This document shows positions 1-12,929 of a DNA stretch of 64,000 bases, in pieces. Every line of letters begins with the position of its first letter. Within the stretch, counting starts at the first letter, position 1. Made by a program: the position numbers and the translations under genes. Below the pieces are notes generated by a model, which worked only from the letters and a program-made list of their open reading frames with translations, was not told the origin of the DNA and did not search any database. Origin of the DNA: Siphonodentalium dalli (Eukaryota > Mollusca > Scaphopoda > Gadilida > Siphonodentaliidae); the NCBI GenBank assembly GCA_032622095.1, contig CP136068.1:158861465-158925464 (forward strand). The letters are read 5' to 3'.

Positions 1-919
1 TTAAAAAGCAAAAATGAGCAATAAAGAGCGTTCCTTTAAACATATGTAGCAAAATTGGACAAAAGTAAAACTAGTAATGCATGGTTAATATTTTGGATAG
101 GTGCTGTGGGCATCAAATTATTTATAAATGGGCTACTAATCAGCAATAAAGAGCTTTATTATATTCTTAAAACATAGATGTAACTTTGTCAGGAGTTATA
201 TTTCAGCTGCTGTTTATCCCAGATACTTAATTATTTAAATGACTTGAAGGGTCGCAAATAACGCATTCTTAACATGAGCACTGATGCTACCCAGCTAAGG
301 TTGTGCATAAAAAATTGCCCTAGGTCAAGTTTTTTTTGGTTGCTCATATTAGAGTCAATCCGGTTTACCAAGAATCAATAAATTTATGTATATATAAAAA
401 AAATGGAAGAACTAAGTGCCATAACTCTGGTAGAAAAGATATCTGACAATCCCTACTTTTGAACTCAAATGAGATATTGTTGTGAAAGATCCATATAACC
501 AATATGAATGGAATTTGTTGAAGTTTGTTCATGTTATCATGCCAAAGGTCATATATAACATTACAAAACTGACATACTAAGGGCTATAATTCAGGTAAAA
601 TAAATCTTCAAACTCAATTGATATTTTCATGTGAAAGGTCCGCATAAAAAATTCCTGGTCTTTCACTGGGTCTCTACTTTATTCCAAAAAATCACGTATT
701 GGGACGTTTTTATCTATTTTAGAGATTTTTATTTGTTCAAACATATTTATATATATTAAAAATATTCACTTTGTGGGCTTTGCAATACTAATGGGAGTGC
801 ATGAACTAATGGTTGTGTTGTTTATATGCAGTTGTGGACTACACAAGAGTCGATAAATAATTCCAAAGAACATAACATGTTCATGTTCAAAATATTGTTT
901 TATAGCTTTAACCAATAAT
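1..919. other. AT-rich non-coding stretch
   Basis: No gene, repeat array or hairpin is evident. Frames are short on both strands and base composition is strongly AT-rich. Confidence 0.5.
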
Positions 920-1056
920 AAAAAAGACGGAAGCACCCTTCAAACATGATATCAGTCTTCAACCCAGAGAACATTACGGGCATGGATTAGTATCCCTCGT
1001 CACAACTGGGCGGAGCCACTCTCCCGTATCATTCATTACGAGCATCGAGACACCAG
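920..1056 (+). other. possible exon ending at a strong splice donor
   Basis: An open + frame of about 45 codons runs from a TAA near 918 to the donor-like CCAG|GTGAGT at 1053-1062. It includes the stretch REHYGHGLVSLVTTGRSH and is richer in GC than its surroundings. No convincing acceptor or start was found upstream. An acceptor-like tract ends at about 1103, which would make an implausibly short intron and leads to a stop. I do not recognise the peptide; it may be chance. Confidence 0.15.
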
Positions 1057-1348
1057 GTGAGTGGCATCCGAAATAGTATTGTAGCCTCTTTCATACCATT
1101 TCAGTCGAGTAGAGTCACAACAGCCCTCGCACCTCGCATAGCCATTAGCCAAAAGATAATTTTATAATTTTGTGTAGTCCACTGGAGGTAAAACACACCA
1201 CTCTAGTTGTTATATGCAATGAAAAAAATATTATTTACCAAATTGCCTTAATGTTTACAAGGAAAACATACTTTTTTGCCAACAATTGCACAGAGGCTGA
1301 CATAATTTCATTATGATATTTAAAATTTGGCAATGGATAAAAATAATA

Positions 1349-1495
1349 CCCATATAGTTTAACGAGATACAAGGCTTATTTTCACTCGTATATATAATTC
1401 ACCAAATGGGGACCTTGCTAAAGCTTGGTTCCCCATTTGGCATTTGCTGAATCATACTCGCGAAACAAACCTTGTATCTCATAAAACTGTATGGA
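1349..1495. repeat. foldback hairpin
   Basis: Imperfect inverted repeat: the left arm (about 1349-1414, containing GAGATACAAGG and CAAATGGGGACC) pairs with the right arm (about 1425-1495). The loop is about 10 bases around GCTAAAGC. The arms also contain ACTCG in the same orientation on both sides (near 1384 and 1457), a trait shared with other hairpins in this window. It looks like a small non-autonomous foldback element; no target duplication is clear. Confidence 0.7.
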
Positions 1496-2290
1496 TATTC
1501 TATATTTAACCATTCAACCAACTCACCGATGCGCTGCCCGGGAGTGACAACAGTCGTACCTCTCTTCCCTTGTGTCGCTATTCTCTGGGGATGAATTACG
1601 CAGGGTAAAGATTCGCCAACAAGTAAATGTATAAGGGCAATTGAACATCATCACCAATCACCATTATCAAAAGAAAACTGTTTCCACATAAATGGGGCCG
1701 ACCTAACCAGCAAGCGACTCAATTGTTGTCAGTGATCTGACATCTGATAGTAGAGCGAGATCTCTTGGAGATCCCATTATTGTGGACAACAGCTGCAAAC
1801 GAGGTAATTGGTCCAGGTAGAGGACACCTTTAGTACCATATTGGTCAATGACATGGTACCACACGTCATTCCGAAAATTTAACAATGACTGGCAGTCTAA
1901 ATATATGATTAGATGTGTTTTAATTCATGCTAGGGACAATGATGACATAGCCATGTCGTTTTCACTAGCCATGTATATTTCACTCTAACCAAGTAACCAA
2001 GCTTGTGTGGGTATCGTGCTTTGCTTTTCCAGTATATACCAAAATCATCAAATAAAATCATAAATGTGACATCAGATTTCTCCCCTGATGTACCGTTATG
2101 AAACTACTGAAATGTGCCAAAATTGGGTATAAGACAAAACATTGAGTATGTGGCTCTTGGGTTTGGGAGAAAAATAATCCATGACCTGGGATGTGGGCAT
2201 AGAAAAATCTCATCTTCCGGACCAGCTATTGGGTCCGGACAATCGGCCGAAATATCTTGCCTCTCGGGGTGAGATCTTTCCATCCCCACA
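1399..2290 (-). pseudogene. possible decayed coding region, unrecognised
   Basis: Several open frames follow one another on the minus strand: 2289-2104, an open run about 2100-1930, 1940-1703 (with NDVWYHVIDQYGTKGVLYLD), and 1647-1399 (with VIHPQRIATQGKRGTTVV). Stops or frame changes separate them. A donor-like CG|GTGAGT lies at 1527-1521, inside the last frame. The third frame has a vague laminin-G/concanavalin look (WYHV...GTKGVLYLD), which is too weak to call. Either exons of a host gene or an old transposon protein; chance cannot be excluded. Confidence 0.22.
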
Positions 2291-3999
2291 CCTCAGGTCA
2301 GGATGAATAATATTATTTTTATCTCAATCTAACTTCAGCTGAACATGCACTGCGCCCATAATGTTTTGCATTCAGAATTTTTTATTTCTGGTATAGTTAC
2401 AAAGAGCTTATAAAGTCAATGAAAATGTCCCTGATTCTAATCAGATGTTCATGACATGCATGTGCTATCAACTGATACAGATGACAATCAGCCATGACAT
2501 GAGGATACACCTGTTGCGTTTTGTCAATACAAAAGAACGATCAAATTTTACATGTGTATATCACCTGGATACACATGTGTATAATCAGTTCTCATTAAAA
2601 TTAGGCTCTCAGGCTGGAATAAGCTACACATAACAGTCCTAATGAATATACACATGTAACTATAAGTCACATAACCGCCACTATAAATAGTTTATGCATG
2701 CAATTCCTGTTGTATAACATCAAAGCGCAGTTTTACGATTGACAGAATGTTATCTCCTGTTACTTGAATTTTGGCGAATAAGAAAAACGGGTGCTAACTG
2801 TTGAAATTCTTGGAAATACTTAATTCTATTCTCCTTGATGGCTATTATTGATAATTTCTGGACTCTTCAAATGGACACACATTAGTGTTAAATTAGTTGT
2901 AATCACAAATTTGTGAACACTGAAATAAGCATTGTGACCAGATATGACAGGAAACTTATTATGCTATTTTAGCTATGTGTCGAGAAACTCTGGAGCCGAT
3001 GAAAATCGTCAATATACTGATTGGCTTCATCACTTTACTGTTAAATGTTGTGATTGACTGACATTGATGTAAAGATTCTTGGGGATAATGGAAATACCAG
3101 ATATTTTCTTCATGAATCTTTAATGCATATATAGCTTGTTCAAGAGTGTAATTTAGTTAGAACTGTTGTATTTATGTAATACACACGCTTCACACATCTC
3201 GATGATACTGAAATTAATATATGAAATAATAGAAAAAAACTCTTCAAGGTGACATGCAACAGTTTTAGAGTGATCTGGGCCCCCACATCTGATCCCAAAA
3301 AGTGGAAAAGTGTAGGTTGTGTTTGTGTAACTACCACACTTTTCAGTTAGATGAAAATCCATCCCATATTTTATGAGTTCAAGGAATACTATTTCACATG
3401 CGGAATATCCGTGTCGCACAATAGGCCCATAGCCCCATAGGGGATAGCCCCAAAATTGTCTATTTGATCATATCAGATTTTGAAAACAATTTTGAGACAG
3501 TCCGTAAACTCTTCCTTTTCTGGTCAAATCGTATCATTGGCTCTGTATTCAATTAGAATTATAAGATATACTTTGTAAAAGAATGAATACATGTATCACT
3601 TGACTTTTCATGTTGCAGAAATATGCTATGTGTTGGTAGAAATCAACAGCGAAGGCTTTATCCTCAATCGGTGATGTGACAAAATATGGGGAGATAGCTA
3701 GGTCATTAATTTTTCGCTCAAAATGCGAAACATATCTCAAAACATTGAAATGTTACACCAAACATCACTAGATAGGAGCATTTCTAAAATATCGCATCTG
3801 ACCGAAGTGGCAACCAATTAAATTCATTATTTAGCCAAACCGGTTGCATATGTCACCTTTAACTGTAGATTAAAGATCCAAACATTTTCAACGTATTGTT
3901 CAGGTTTCTAAATCTGAGATAAATTGAACACATTGTATGCATTCAATATGTGATTACATGTTATTTTGAAAACTTTCCTGTATTAATATAAGTTTAGTT
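2291..3999. other. AT-rich non-coding stretch
   Basis: Only short overlapping frames of poor codon quality are present on both strands. No repeat array or hairpin was noticed. Confidence 0.45.
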
Positions 4000-4130
4000 G
4001 TGGTGTATTGATGGTAACATGGCGTGACATTGACAACTTCGGGTTTATGTTCAACCGATTCACAAAGCGACAAGGTTGAACACAGGCTAAAAGTGGTCAA
4101 TGTCATGACATGTTACCATCAATCCACCAC
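4000..4130. repeat. foldback hairpin
   Basis: The left arm starting GTGGTGTATTGATGGTAACA (4000) pairs with the right arm ending TGTTACCATCAATCCACCAC (4130), continuing inward through TGACATTGAC and GTTCAAC. The arms are about 55-60 bp with mismatches around a short loop near 4060. The first codons of a 151-codon + frame (4024-4479) lie inside it, so that frame's start is not trustworthy. Confidence 0.75.
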
Positions 4131-4288
4131 AATGGCGTACATGTATTTGTTCTGCCAACAGTCCTGGTCATTCACATTAATTTGGCACTTATTCCGCATA
4201 ATGATCAGCAGAAAATGTCAAAATCTCCTAAACCTCTCTCCAACATATGACATGAAACGGCCATCGAGAGACGATGAAGCGGTCTTGG

Positions 4289-4853
4289 TTTCCGTTATGC
4301 TAATGGCTCCAGACGTAAACATGGGATATGTTGCACGACTGTCTGACCAATCAAAGATGCAGTTTCTTACTGGAAGCAGAACATTGTATGATTTTCATCC
4401 TGGTCAGCACATAAGAAAATTTCCTTCAGTATATACACATGTACATACTCGTAGATGCAACCTGTGGGTACGATGCTGAACATTTTATTCTTAGTACGAA
4501 CATCAAACTCAAGCTCAGGATCACATTAGGCGTTTGCGCTGAATTTCTTCTCTGTAGTTCCAAACATGTTTCCGTTATTTTGATGGCTCCAGGCGTAAAC
4601 ATGGGATATGCTGCGCGACTCTCCGATCAATAAAAGATGCGGTTTCTTACTGGAAGCGGAACATTGTATGAATTTCATCCTGGTCACCACGTTAGAGAAT
4701 TTCCTGCTGTACATACACAGGTACATGCACATAGATGCAACCTGTGGGTATGATTCTTAGTACGAACATCGAACTACACTACCTGAAGCTCAGATCGGGA
4801 TCATATTATGAATTATTCTCTGTAGTTCCAATGTAGTTCCAAACATGTTCCTG
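4289..4853 (+). repeat. 280-bp tandem duplication with a conserved frame
   Basis: Two diverged copies begin at TCCGTTAT (4291 and 4571), a period of 280 bp. Both carry the same + frame: copy 1 reads MAPDVNMGYVARLSDQSKMQ and copy 2 MAPGVNMGYAARLSDQ, then a TAA where copy 1 has Ser. The frames stay aligned through FLTGS-TLY-FHPG and RCNLWV. Conservation of frame between diverged copies hints at past coding, such as a duplicated exon or a repeated domain, but copy 2 is broken. The product is not recognised. Confidence 0.5.
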
Positions 4854-6165
4854 CACTGTACCTGCAAATAACGGGCCAAAAGAGATGATATAGATTAATA
4901 AAAGTGTTAAGGCCAGCGAAAAAATTAGGGTAGGTAAGGAATTTTTATTTTTATTTTATTTCGATATTTTTTAGCCAACTGCAGAAATACCTCGACTGAT
5001 GTTGCCCAGTTGAGGGTCAGCAAGATATGGATATATGACGATCCACATCATGCTGACTCCCAAATGGGGTGCACTCAGCCTGGTGTAGGCATAACCTCGT
5101 ACGTGGCTGTCTTCCTGCTGACCCCATCATAATATGTATTTTGTCAACTCCGGTTACATAAAATGCTAACCCATGCTGTGGGAAAAGTATTACTTGATTA
5201 ACAGTGGAAATATACATTATAAGATTAAACTTACTTCATATTAAGTAAGTTTTTTATCATTCACATACCACATTTTTTTTATAAATTTTGCTATAAACTT
5301 GGTACAAAATTCATGTCACTAACTTTTTATAAGAATTTTACCAATAATACTGCCATTATACCGTACTTGTATTGTGACAACTACATCCCTTTTTCTGGGG
5401 GTAGCCAGTATGCCCACCGAGCATGCCTGGTTTGTTAAAACAGTAGCTATACCCCTAACATATGTGGTGATAACCTATATACATGTATATATACAGATAC
5501 ACACCCACCATGTCTGTTGATAGTGTTCCAGAAGTCCCAAAACAATACATAAAGCAGGCAGGAGATCAACTCTCAGGAAATTAAAATTGCAAAATGTATG
5601 CCCATTAATCCACAACCCAACACACACCTGGGGCTTTTGAGACAGTTGTCACTTCGTGGTCACTTTTCACAGGGATATGTTAGAAAACATGTGTTTTGCA
5701 CACTAAAGATCATCAATATTTATGAGCATTAAATTTTGACTTTTTCTCAAAATATCAATAAAAAGTTTAGGATCGGCGGGTTATTTTTATGTTCGGTCGA
5801 TGTATGGAAACATAGTATCTCTTTTTTGGCCTAATGTAGCTCAGCATGGACATGAGATATAATTCTCACAGAAGTTCATGGAATGATGGAGGAAAGATGG
5901 AAATTTCCAGTGATGGAAGTATACCCTCTGTTAAGCGGATTCATGATATATCACACACGGTTCTAGGCCTTATGCCGACCCGTTATAATAAGTTTGGGTG
6001 CCCGGAGCCTGGGTTCCCAAAATTAAGTAAACCGAACCGTAATATTCAGAATTTGTCATGCTTTTGTACATTAATTTTATTTGGGAAAACACTGAAAGAT
6101 CTAATTAAATGCGAAAAAAGCATTGGACGTAACAATAAACAGTGCCATTGTAGCTATATATAACA
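4854..6165. other. AT-rich non-coding stretch
   Basis: No supported gene. A short perfect-arm hairpin (AAACTTACTT / AAGTAAGTTT) lies near 5227-5252. A 105-codon frame at 5846-6163 runs into the next element and has no recognisable content. Confidence 0.4.
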
Positions 6166-6782
6166 CTAGCAGGTGGACCCGACTTCGTCCGGGCTGTTTC
6201 CCCTCTGCTTTTTGGCGAATTGCGCGATTTGACCTTGAATTGTCCATTTTGAAGGTCAGGTGGGGTCACGATTTGACCCGTCCAAAACACTGGCCGGACA
6301 AAAGTACCCCACAAAAGTACCCGTTGAAATCCATCCGGTTTTACCCGATTTGACATTGAATTGATCATTTTGAAGGTCAAGGTCAGGGTCACAATTTGAC
6401 CCGTCCAAATCAGTGGACAAAAGTAACCCTATGTATAAAATTTCGTCGAAATCCCATCAATATTCGCGATTTGACCTTGAATTGACCCGATTTCAAGGTC
6501 AAGGTCATGTCGCACGGGCAAACGAATAGGCTTACGACACTCCCCATACTAAAGTATCCCCAGACACTAATTTTCATCGAAATCCTGTGATACTCGGGCG
6601 ATTGACCTTGAAATGACCCGATTTCAAGGTCAAGGTCATTTCACACGGGCAAATTAATAGGCCCATGCCACTCCCCGGCTGAAAGTACCCCCACATACCA
6701 AGTTTCATCGAAATCGGTTCGGTCGTTTTCGAGTCCATCGCGAACACACAGACAGACAGATTTCCCAAAATATATAATAGAC
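6166..6782 (+). mobile_element. SINE/RTE-tail-type repeat with AAGGTCA motifs
   Basis: Starts with CTAGCAGGTGGACCCGACTT and ends with a classic dispersed non-LTR tail: AAATCGGTTCGGTCGTTTTC, then CGCGAACACACAGACAGACA and an AT-rich end. Internally it is built of three diverged subunits of about 120 bp, each carrying GATTTGACCTTGAAT followed by TCAAGGTCA-type motifs and ACCCGTCC or CACGGGCAAA. The tail style matches repeats mobilised by RTE-like LINEs in many invertebrates (family knowledge). No protein is encoded. Confidence 0.6.
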
Positions 6783-7165
6783 TAGCCGATGAGCCCGACG
6801 TTGCCCAGGCTATTCAAAAAACAAATTTCAAGTCGATAGCTCCACCCGTTTACGAGATCTGGTAACCAAATTTCAAGTCGATAGCTCCACCCGTTTCCGA
6901 GATCTGGTCTGCGCATGCGCGAAGCTGGCGTCGCACGGGCTCGGCGACCCGATAAAATTCGTATCCGGGGCAAGATACATTCACATAGCAAATTTCAAGT
7001 CGATAGCTCCACCCGTTTCCGAGATCTCGTCTGCGCATGCGCGAAGCGGGCGCCGCATGGGCTCGCCAATACGACAACGACGACCGCCTGGTCAAAATAC
7101 ACACACGTACCAAGTTTCGTCCCGATCGGTCGAGCATTGTAGATTTGTATAAATGACATACATAC
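6783..7165 (+). mobile_element. second SINE/RTE-tail-type repeat, abutting the first
   Basis: Begins CTAGCCGATGAGCCCGACGT, the same style of head as the preceding element. It contains three copies of a unit with TCAAGTCGATAGCTCCACCC and CGTTTCCGAGATCT, two of them followed by CTGCGCATGCGCGAAGC. It ends with CAAGTTTCGTCCCGATCGGT and an AT-rich tail with ATACATACATA. The GC-rich unit around TGCGCATGCGCGAAG stands out sharply from the flanks. The frames across it on both strands are artefacts of the tandem units. Confidence 0.55.
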
Positions 7166-8563
7166 ATATGGGTTATTACAAGTCACTGACGTGGGATATG
7201 AATCGATGAATTTACTGATCATTTTTTTTTTTAAATTGCATCTTGTCGTGTCTTAATCACGAGGAGATATCTCTTAGCCACGAGAAGATATTTGCAAATA
7301 GTGGATAAATATGCCCAAAGTCGAGGTAGAACAAAGGAGCTAGATTTTAACAATTGAATAATTATTAATCAATAATTATATTGATATCTGTTTGGTTTAT
7401 AAAGCACAATTGTTTGAGCATTCACATACTAATATAATAGAAGTAATGTGCCACACACATATGTGAAATGATCAAGAACTTTTGACATAAAACATAGTAA
7501 ATAACTCATTAAACATTGCCATTAGCAATTATTTTATGTTCTGCCCTGCCAGTGTGAACCATTTTACATCAGCGTGAATTAAATTAAATAAATTAATCAA
7601 ATAAAAATGAAATTTAGAGACATTATTTATCGGAAATTTGAGTCTATATATATACTCCTTAATATTACCAACTTAACTGTGAAGTTATTTTTTTTTTTTT
7701 TGTAAGTATCATTGTTAATTGATATATTGAAAGCCATTGATAATAAATCAAATTTTGGGAAAATGAACAATTTGATGATACAACTTGAGTATAATATTAT
7801 GACATACTGAAAAGAATAATAAAAGATACTTTAGTAAATATGTGACAGAATTGTTTGGGTCTTGTTAATTGAGAGTACCACTTATCATAATTACGCAATG
7901 ACTAACAATGCGCATCAATGACATTGCAAATCAAATGGTGTTATTTCTTTGTGTGTCAAAATGACGCTGCAAGAAATTATGGCTAAACGTTGGCTGGAGG
8001 GAATAACTTTGGTCATATGTGCATTGGGTTTTGGGTTAAGAATTTGCTATCTAAAATATGACAATCTACCAACATAATAGCACAATATACTTTAAGGCTT
8101 TTGAACATACACAGATTCACCCCCCTCCCCCAACCACAAGCCATCACCATTTCTGGCCATAGGACTGTGGCCATCGGGACAGTACCTAAATGGTGCCCAA
8201 ACATGAAACCTGGATCATTGCCTATATATCCAAAAATGTTTTTCAATTTTAATGACGATATATTCTTCGAGAATAAGTTGTATATAGTTTCCAGGGCATA
8301 AAGTAATAAACATTGAATCAAAAACATGACAACATATCCGACCACTAAGCATCTGTAACTTATAATATGGGTAGAATAATACATCAATAATTATGTTTTG
8401 TAGTTACTAATTATATTGTTGAACATCATTATTCGGACAAAGTGATAGCTACAAAGATATCTGTTGTCGACATAAATTTAATAGCTATTCTGACAGTACA
8501 ATGTGACCACACACACTCTGAATATAAGGGAACTTAACCCTTTCATGACGGGAGCTGCGGTGG
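7166..8563. other. AT-rich non-coding stretch
   Basis: Very AT-rich with poly-T and poly-A tracts. The 124-codon minus frame at 8013-8387 is hydrophobic and low-complexity in style and has no recognisable motif. Confidence 0.45.
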
Positions 8564-8671
8564 TACAGTAATGCTCTAATTAATCGACTCCTTAAACACA
8601 GCAGAATTATGGGTAACGTTTCAGGATTTAGTCGGAAATATGGCTTGTTGCCATTCATCGGAAAGCTCTCA
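8564..8671 (+). mobile_element. solo arm of a foldback MITE
   Basis: From TACAGTAATGCTCTAATTAA to GGAAAGCTCTC this matches the left arm of the complete foldback at 14050-14270 over its whole length, with a few substitutions. The right arm is absent, so it is a half element. Confidence 0.8.
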
Positions 8672-11264
8672 GGCATATATTTGCTCCATTGCTAGTAGAC
8701 CAAGAATTTGTTGATGATTTTGGGATTTGACATGAAAGTCAGTTGTTAGTTGTTACTCAGTATTATTTGCAGAGCATTAACCCTTTCTATACTAATGTCT
8801 TTTCCCTAATCAGTTATGAAAGTATACATTGGAATTCCTTGTTATTAATCTGGAGGGGTGTTCATGAATAATCATCACATAATAACAGATAATATCAGTG
8901 CCAAAATAGTTATTTAATAGAAGGAAATGTTCAGATAATAAGTTACAACAAACCAGATGTTGTTTATTGACCTTATTATCTGTATATTTTCTAAGGGAAC
9001 TATTCATCAATGAGTATTTAGTATAAAAAGAGGTAAAGCTGCCGGTGGTGTGCCTGTCCCAATGGTAAAGTATAAATGTATACTTACTGTATGAAAACTC
9101 AAAAACAAGTCTACAATCCTTTGATCACATTCTTTAAAATGCATGCAGCTTCAATTTTGGAACAACTAGGGATATAGCACATGTGTCCTTTCTCCTGGAA
9201 ATAACAAAGGTCAAACATTTCGCACTCTTCAAATTCCCCCTTCAATTCAACACCATAGAAACTACTCTATTTTTTCATTTTCACTTCCTACTATTTCTCA
9301 CTATAAATTGAAAATACTCAAACCTGATTGAATGAGGGTATGTGTTTGCCATCTTGACACAAATTCATGCCATATAATTTGATTCTTGACTGGGGAGGTA
9401 AGCATGTACCATTTGGCACCCAACTCATCTACTTCTTTGTAATTTTAAAAACTCCAAATTGTTGAATTTTTTTTTAAACATAATATGAGGAAACTACTAC
9501 TAGTAGCTAGTGAATATTTAGTATAGAAAGAGCTGAATTAAAATGGTTTCAAGTATGACTATGAGGAGAATAATTATGTGTGTTGTAGTTAATGAGTGAT
9601 GAGGGATGTGGCTTGTTGGGTGTGCCAATGAATTTAGTCATGAAAAGAGTAAAATCCAAGATGGCCACTGGCGACCATATTCTTTAACAAATTTCGGAAG
9701 CTATCATTCGCTCCCAACTAGAGATAATGCCCAGGAGATCCTTATGATGTTGGTGCAAAATATCTCAGATCGAAGTACTTAATACATGTGCCGATCAGTC
9801 ATCATCTATATTATTTACTCTGACAGTCAGTGTTTTAATTACAGTGGTTCCATACTGATAGGCCTGGTTCAATCTGAGGTTGATTAAAAATAATAGGTTT
9901 CATTTATTCCTCCCAATACATGTGCGATATGCCCATTCAGCCCAATTGTGTCCCGTTATATACTTTGTGCTGCCATGGGCATATTTTTCAGAATGAATAT
10001 ATTCCACAATCCACATATGATCTTATTGTGGTCGTTTCCAAAAAACAATGAAACAATTGAATTCCACCTGCCCTACTTTTCTACCATATGTTACCGGAAA
10101 CAATTTTGTTTTGTTTTAGGCCTATGTTGCTATACTTACACTTCGGCAACTTTTCGCAATTTGGGCTATGATTGTCATTTTCTTGTTATATTTTATGCTC
10201 TCAAGTCAATATTCCACCTTCTCTCTTAGAATCTTACTCAGCCCCAAAACTTCAACTTAATCCTTTGAAGATACATGTACCTTGATGGAATGAAAGAATG
10301 AAAGAATTATATAATTTTTTTATGCAAATGACCTGTGGTCAGATGCCCGTAGCCTGTTTATATATAACTATGGGTATATGCCAGATTTTACCGTTAAAAA
10401 AAATGCTGTGCTTTTGACAGTGTATTTATCCATGGTGTATGTTGCTGTGGTTGGCCGTGTTATCTTATATTTTGAAGGGTTATCTTGTTTGACTGGTAAT
10501 TAGTTTAGCGGTTTCTATGTTTTGTCTGGTCAGATGTTACCGGTATGTTTGAGCTTTGTCTGAAATAGAAAACACTTTTTATATTAGAATTTGCGCAACA
10601 GGAGCGCAAGGACATTGCATGTCCAGTGTGTTTAAAGACATATTATGTACTTGTTCGGGTGTGTGAAACTGATAAGTTAGTATGCAGGTGCTACACCAAC
10701 TGGAGGAATGTAACATTCTACTAACATCGAAAATCTCAAGCAAATCTACCGTACCACTCCATTGAAAACATCGTCTGAACTGGGCTTTTAGAGACCGAAT
10801 ATATATTATATAGAGATAATGAAATTATATATGTACCGGTATATAGTATTTGAGTTGATTGTGATGACTTTCATGTAGTTTTGTGGTTATGAGAGCACAT
10901 TCTTATTGTCCCCTTGATTTCTGTATGTTTTCTACTTTTAAAATATATCTTTTCCAATATGGGTGGCACCAGGATATCTCCCAATTATATCTACCGGGCA
11001 GATTACTGCAGATCTCCCCGATGGACAAGCTAGGGGTTGTGGTCCCATCCTGTTTTCCAACAAAATCTAATATTGATGATTTCTCATCATCAGTGAATGC
11101 AAGACCACACCTTTGTTATGGGGTGCCAGACAGGGGCGTGATGACAAGGGCTGGTTATGCAGGGGTCTTACCCCCCCCTATAGCCAAACCTCACACAACA
11201 TTTAGTTGGAAATTATACCAAAATTAGGTTTGATTTTCCAATGTTCAATTTATTAGTGACATAT
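8672..11264. other. AT-rich non-coding stretch
   Basis: No supported gene. CCCTTTCTATACTAA near 8780 and TTAGTATAAAAAGAGG near 9016 are inverted and may bound a small AT-rich MITE. Frames at 9948-10229 and 10883-11227 lack recognisable motifs. A dispersed repeat lies at 10628-10737. Confidence 0.4.
10628..10737 (+). repeat. dispersed repeat, mate of 41522-41620
   Basis: TTTAAAGACATATTATGTAC, then CTTGTTCGGGTGTGTG and GATAAGTTAGTA, matches the reverse complement of 41522-41620 over about 100 bp. Family unknown; no frame. Confidence 0.65.
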
Positions 11265-12000
11265 TTGTTTATTTTAGAACATTTGCATATATTCCTTTCA
11301 TTTGCAAAACTTTGGACTCAAATGGCCATTAGTTGGCAATTTTCCAACATTTGGGTGGGTATCAGGTTGGAAATTTCCCCCAATTTGAACATCTTGAGGC
11401 CAGTCTAGATGCTAAGAATGAACAATTTTCATATTCAGAACCACCGGGCCGTCCGACCTATTTGTCTTGTGATGTTCTCAGTGGCCAGTTAAAGCTGTTA
11501 ATTAATTTTTTAAAACACAATAAATTGGGGTGCGAATTTTCCTGGCATTCATCAATATCACAGACAATTAGGTGTTGTAATTTTCAGGTTCAGATCTAAA
11601 TAAATTCGCATACTGGGCCGAACCATCCTTTTCATCCCCTGCAAGGATAGTGGCCACAAGACTACTGATCCATTTAGAATATGCTACCATTTACAGTAAT
11701 GCCCTAATTAATCGACTCCGTAGCCACAGCAGAATTATTGGTAACTTTCAGGATTTAGTCGGAATGTGGCCATATTTCCGACTAAATCCTGCTGTGGTTA
11801 TGGAGTCCATTAATTAGGGCATTACTGTAGTAGTCTGTGATGGAAAAGTTCAGAAAAATCAAGCCCCATGGGGTTTTGCAAATTGAATTACGCAAACTTA
11901 GTTTGTGTCGTTCAAGGGGTTGGGGGGGGGGGATGGGGGGGGGGCTTCAGTTGGAAGTACCAAGATGTCGACCCCCCCCCCACCAAACCATCTAGCCACG
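11265..12000 (+). repeat. dispersed repeat with TTGGAAATTTCC units and a poly-G end
   Basis: Contains GGCCATTAGTTGG, CAATTTTCCAACATTTGGG, GAGGCCAGTCTAGATGCTA and a terminal G-run (about 11915-11944) followed by GTTGGAAGTACCAAG and a CCATCTAGC tail. The same ordered blocks occur at 47081-48080 and, as the terminal part only, at 61505-61665. A foldback MITE is inserted at 11692-11829. The frame at 11333-11599 is not thought to be a gene. Confidence 0.6.
11692..11829. mobile_element. internally deleted foldback MITE
   Basis: TACAGTAATGCCCTAATTAA at the left and the inverted TTAATTAGGGCATTACTGTA at the right; the arms meet near 11767. It is the same family as 14050-14270 but lacks the inner half of each arm (ATCGGAAAGCTCTC is missing). 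Confidence 0.85.
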
Positions 12001-12929
12001 TTCTAAGTGCCAAATATCCCAGACTCAACCATTAGGTGCCCCTCGCTTAGTTTTTGCTTTGGGTATATTTATTCTATCCGAGAATACTCTACACCCACAG
12101 CAAAATATGGACATATATATATGTACTCTTAAAAAAAATGTTCTGTGGCGATCACACATTAAAATTGTGTAGCCAAGTAAATATAAGGTGATAATTGTGT
12201 TGTAGAAATGATACGGACAACCGATCATCAAAAAACTAAATTGTCTCAATGACTTTACTGTACAACCCTTCCATGAATGGAGCTTCTTGAAATTTTACAA
12301 AAAACCCTGTGCCAATGCATTATCTTATATATGCGAGTCTCCCATAGGGAGCAATGACAAACATTTTCCAGACTTGTTTTTGATAATGGCAAAAATTCAA
12401 ATGAAGCGACATTTAGAAGAAAGTTAGAAAATCAAATTGGATAATTTACTCACTCCATGTACTGGATTTACCACATACATGTATGTTCAAAATGTTAACC
12501 CAAATCGGGCACATATCGTAGGAGATACAGGGTATTATTACTTTTATATGAGATGTACTAATGGTTATATGGACTTTTATATTATTGGCAAATTTATTCA
12601 TCATTTGTTTCTCGAGCCCCTTTGAGCATTGACTGAAATCTAGAAGGGGCTAATTAGTAATATGTGCCATGTGGATACATTTTGAATGGCTGACCACATA
12701 AACTCACTGTGCAATGTTATGTGATAGTTAAACATTTTTTCAAAAGTGTTGCTCAAGTTATCTCAGGCGATTTAGACTTGGTCGTGGCAATTCCAACAAA
12801 TGGCATATCCCTGGTGAAAATTGGTGGTCAAAACCCAAATATTTAAACTTGACTTGTATTTTTGGGCTAGAGAGATGAAAATTTATTGCGAATTTGAACA
12901 AAAAGGGACTTACCTGCGTTAAAATTTGT
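12001..12929. other. AT-rich non-coding stretch
   Basis: No supported gene; short frames only. The right part grades into a non-LTR-type tail. Confidence 0.4.

Noticed and set aside
4024-4479. 151-codon plus frame taken as one gene
   Set aside because: Its N-terminal third lies in a hairpin; only the part in the tandem duplication shows frame conservation.
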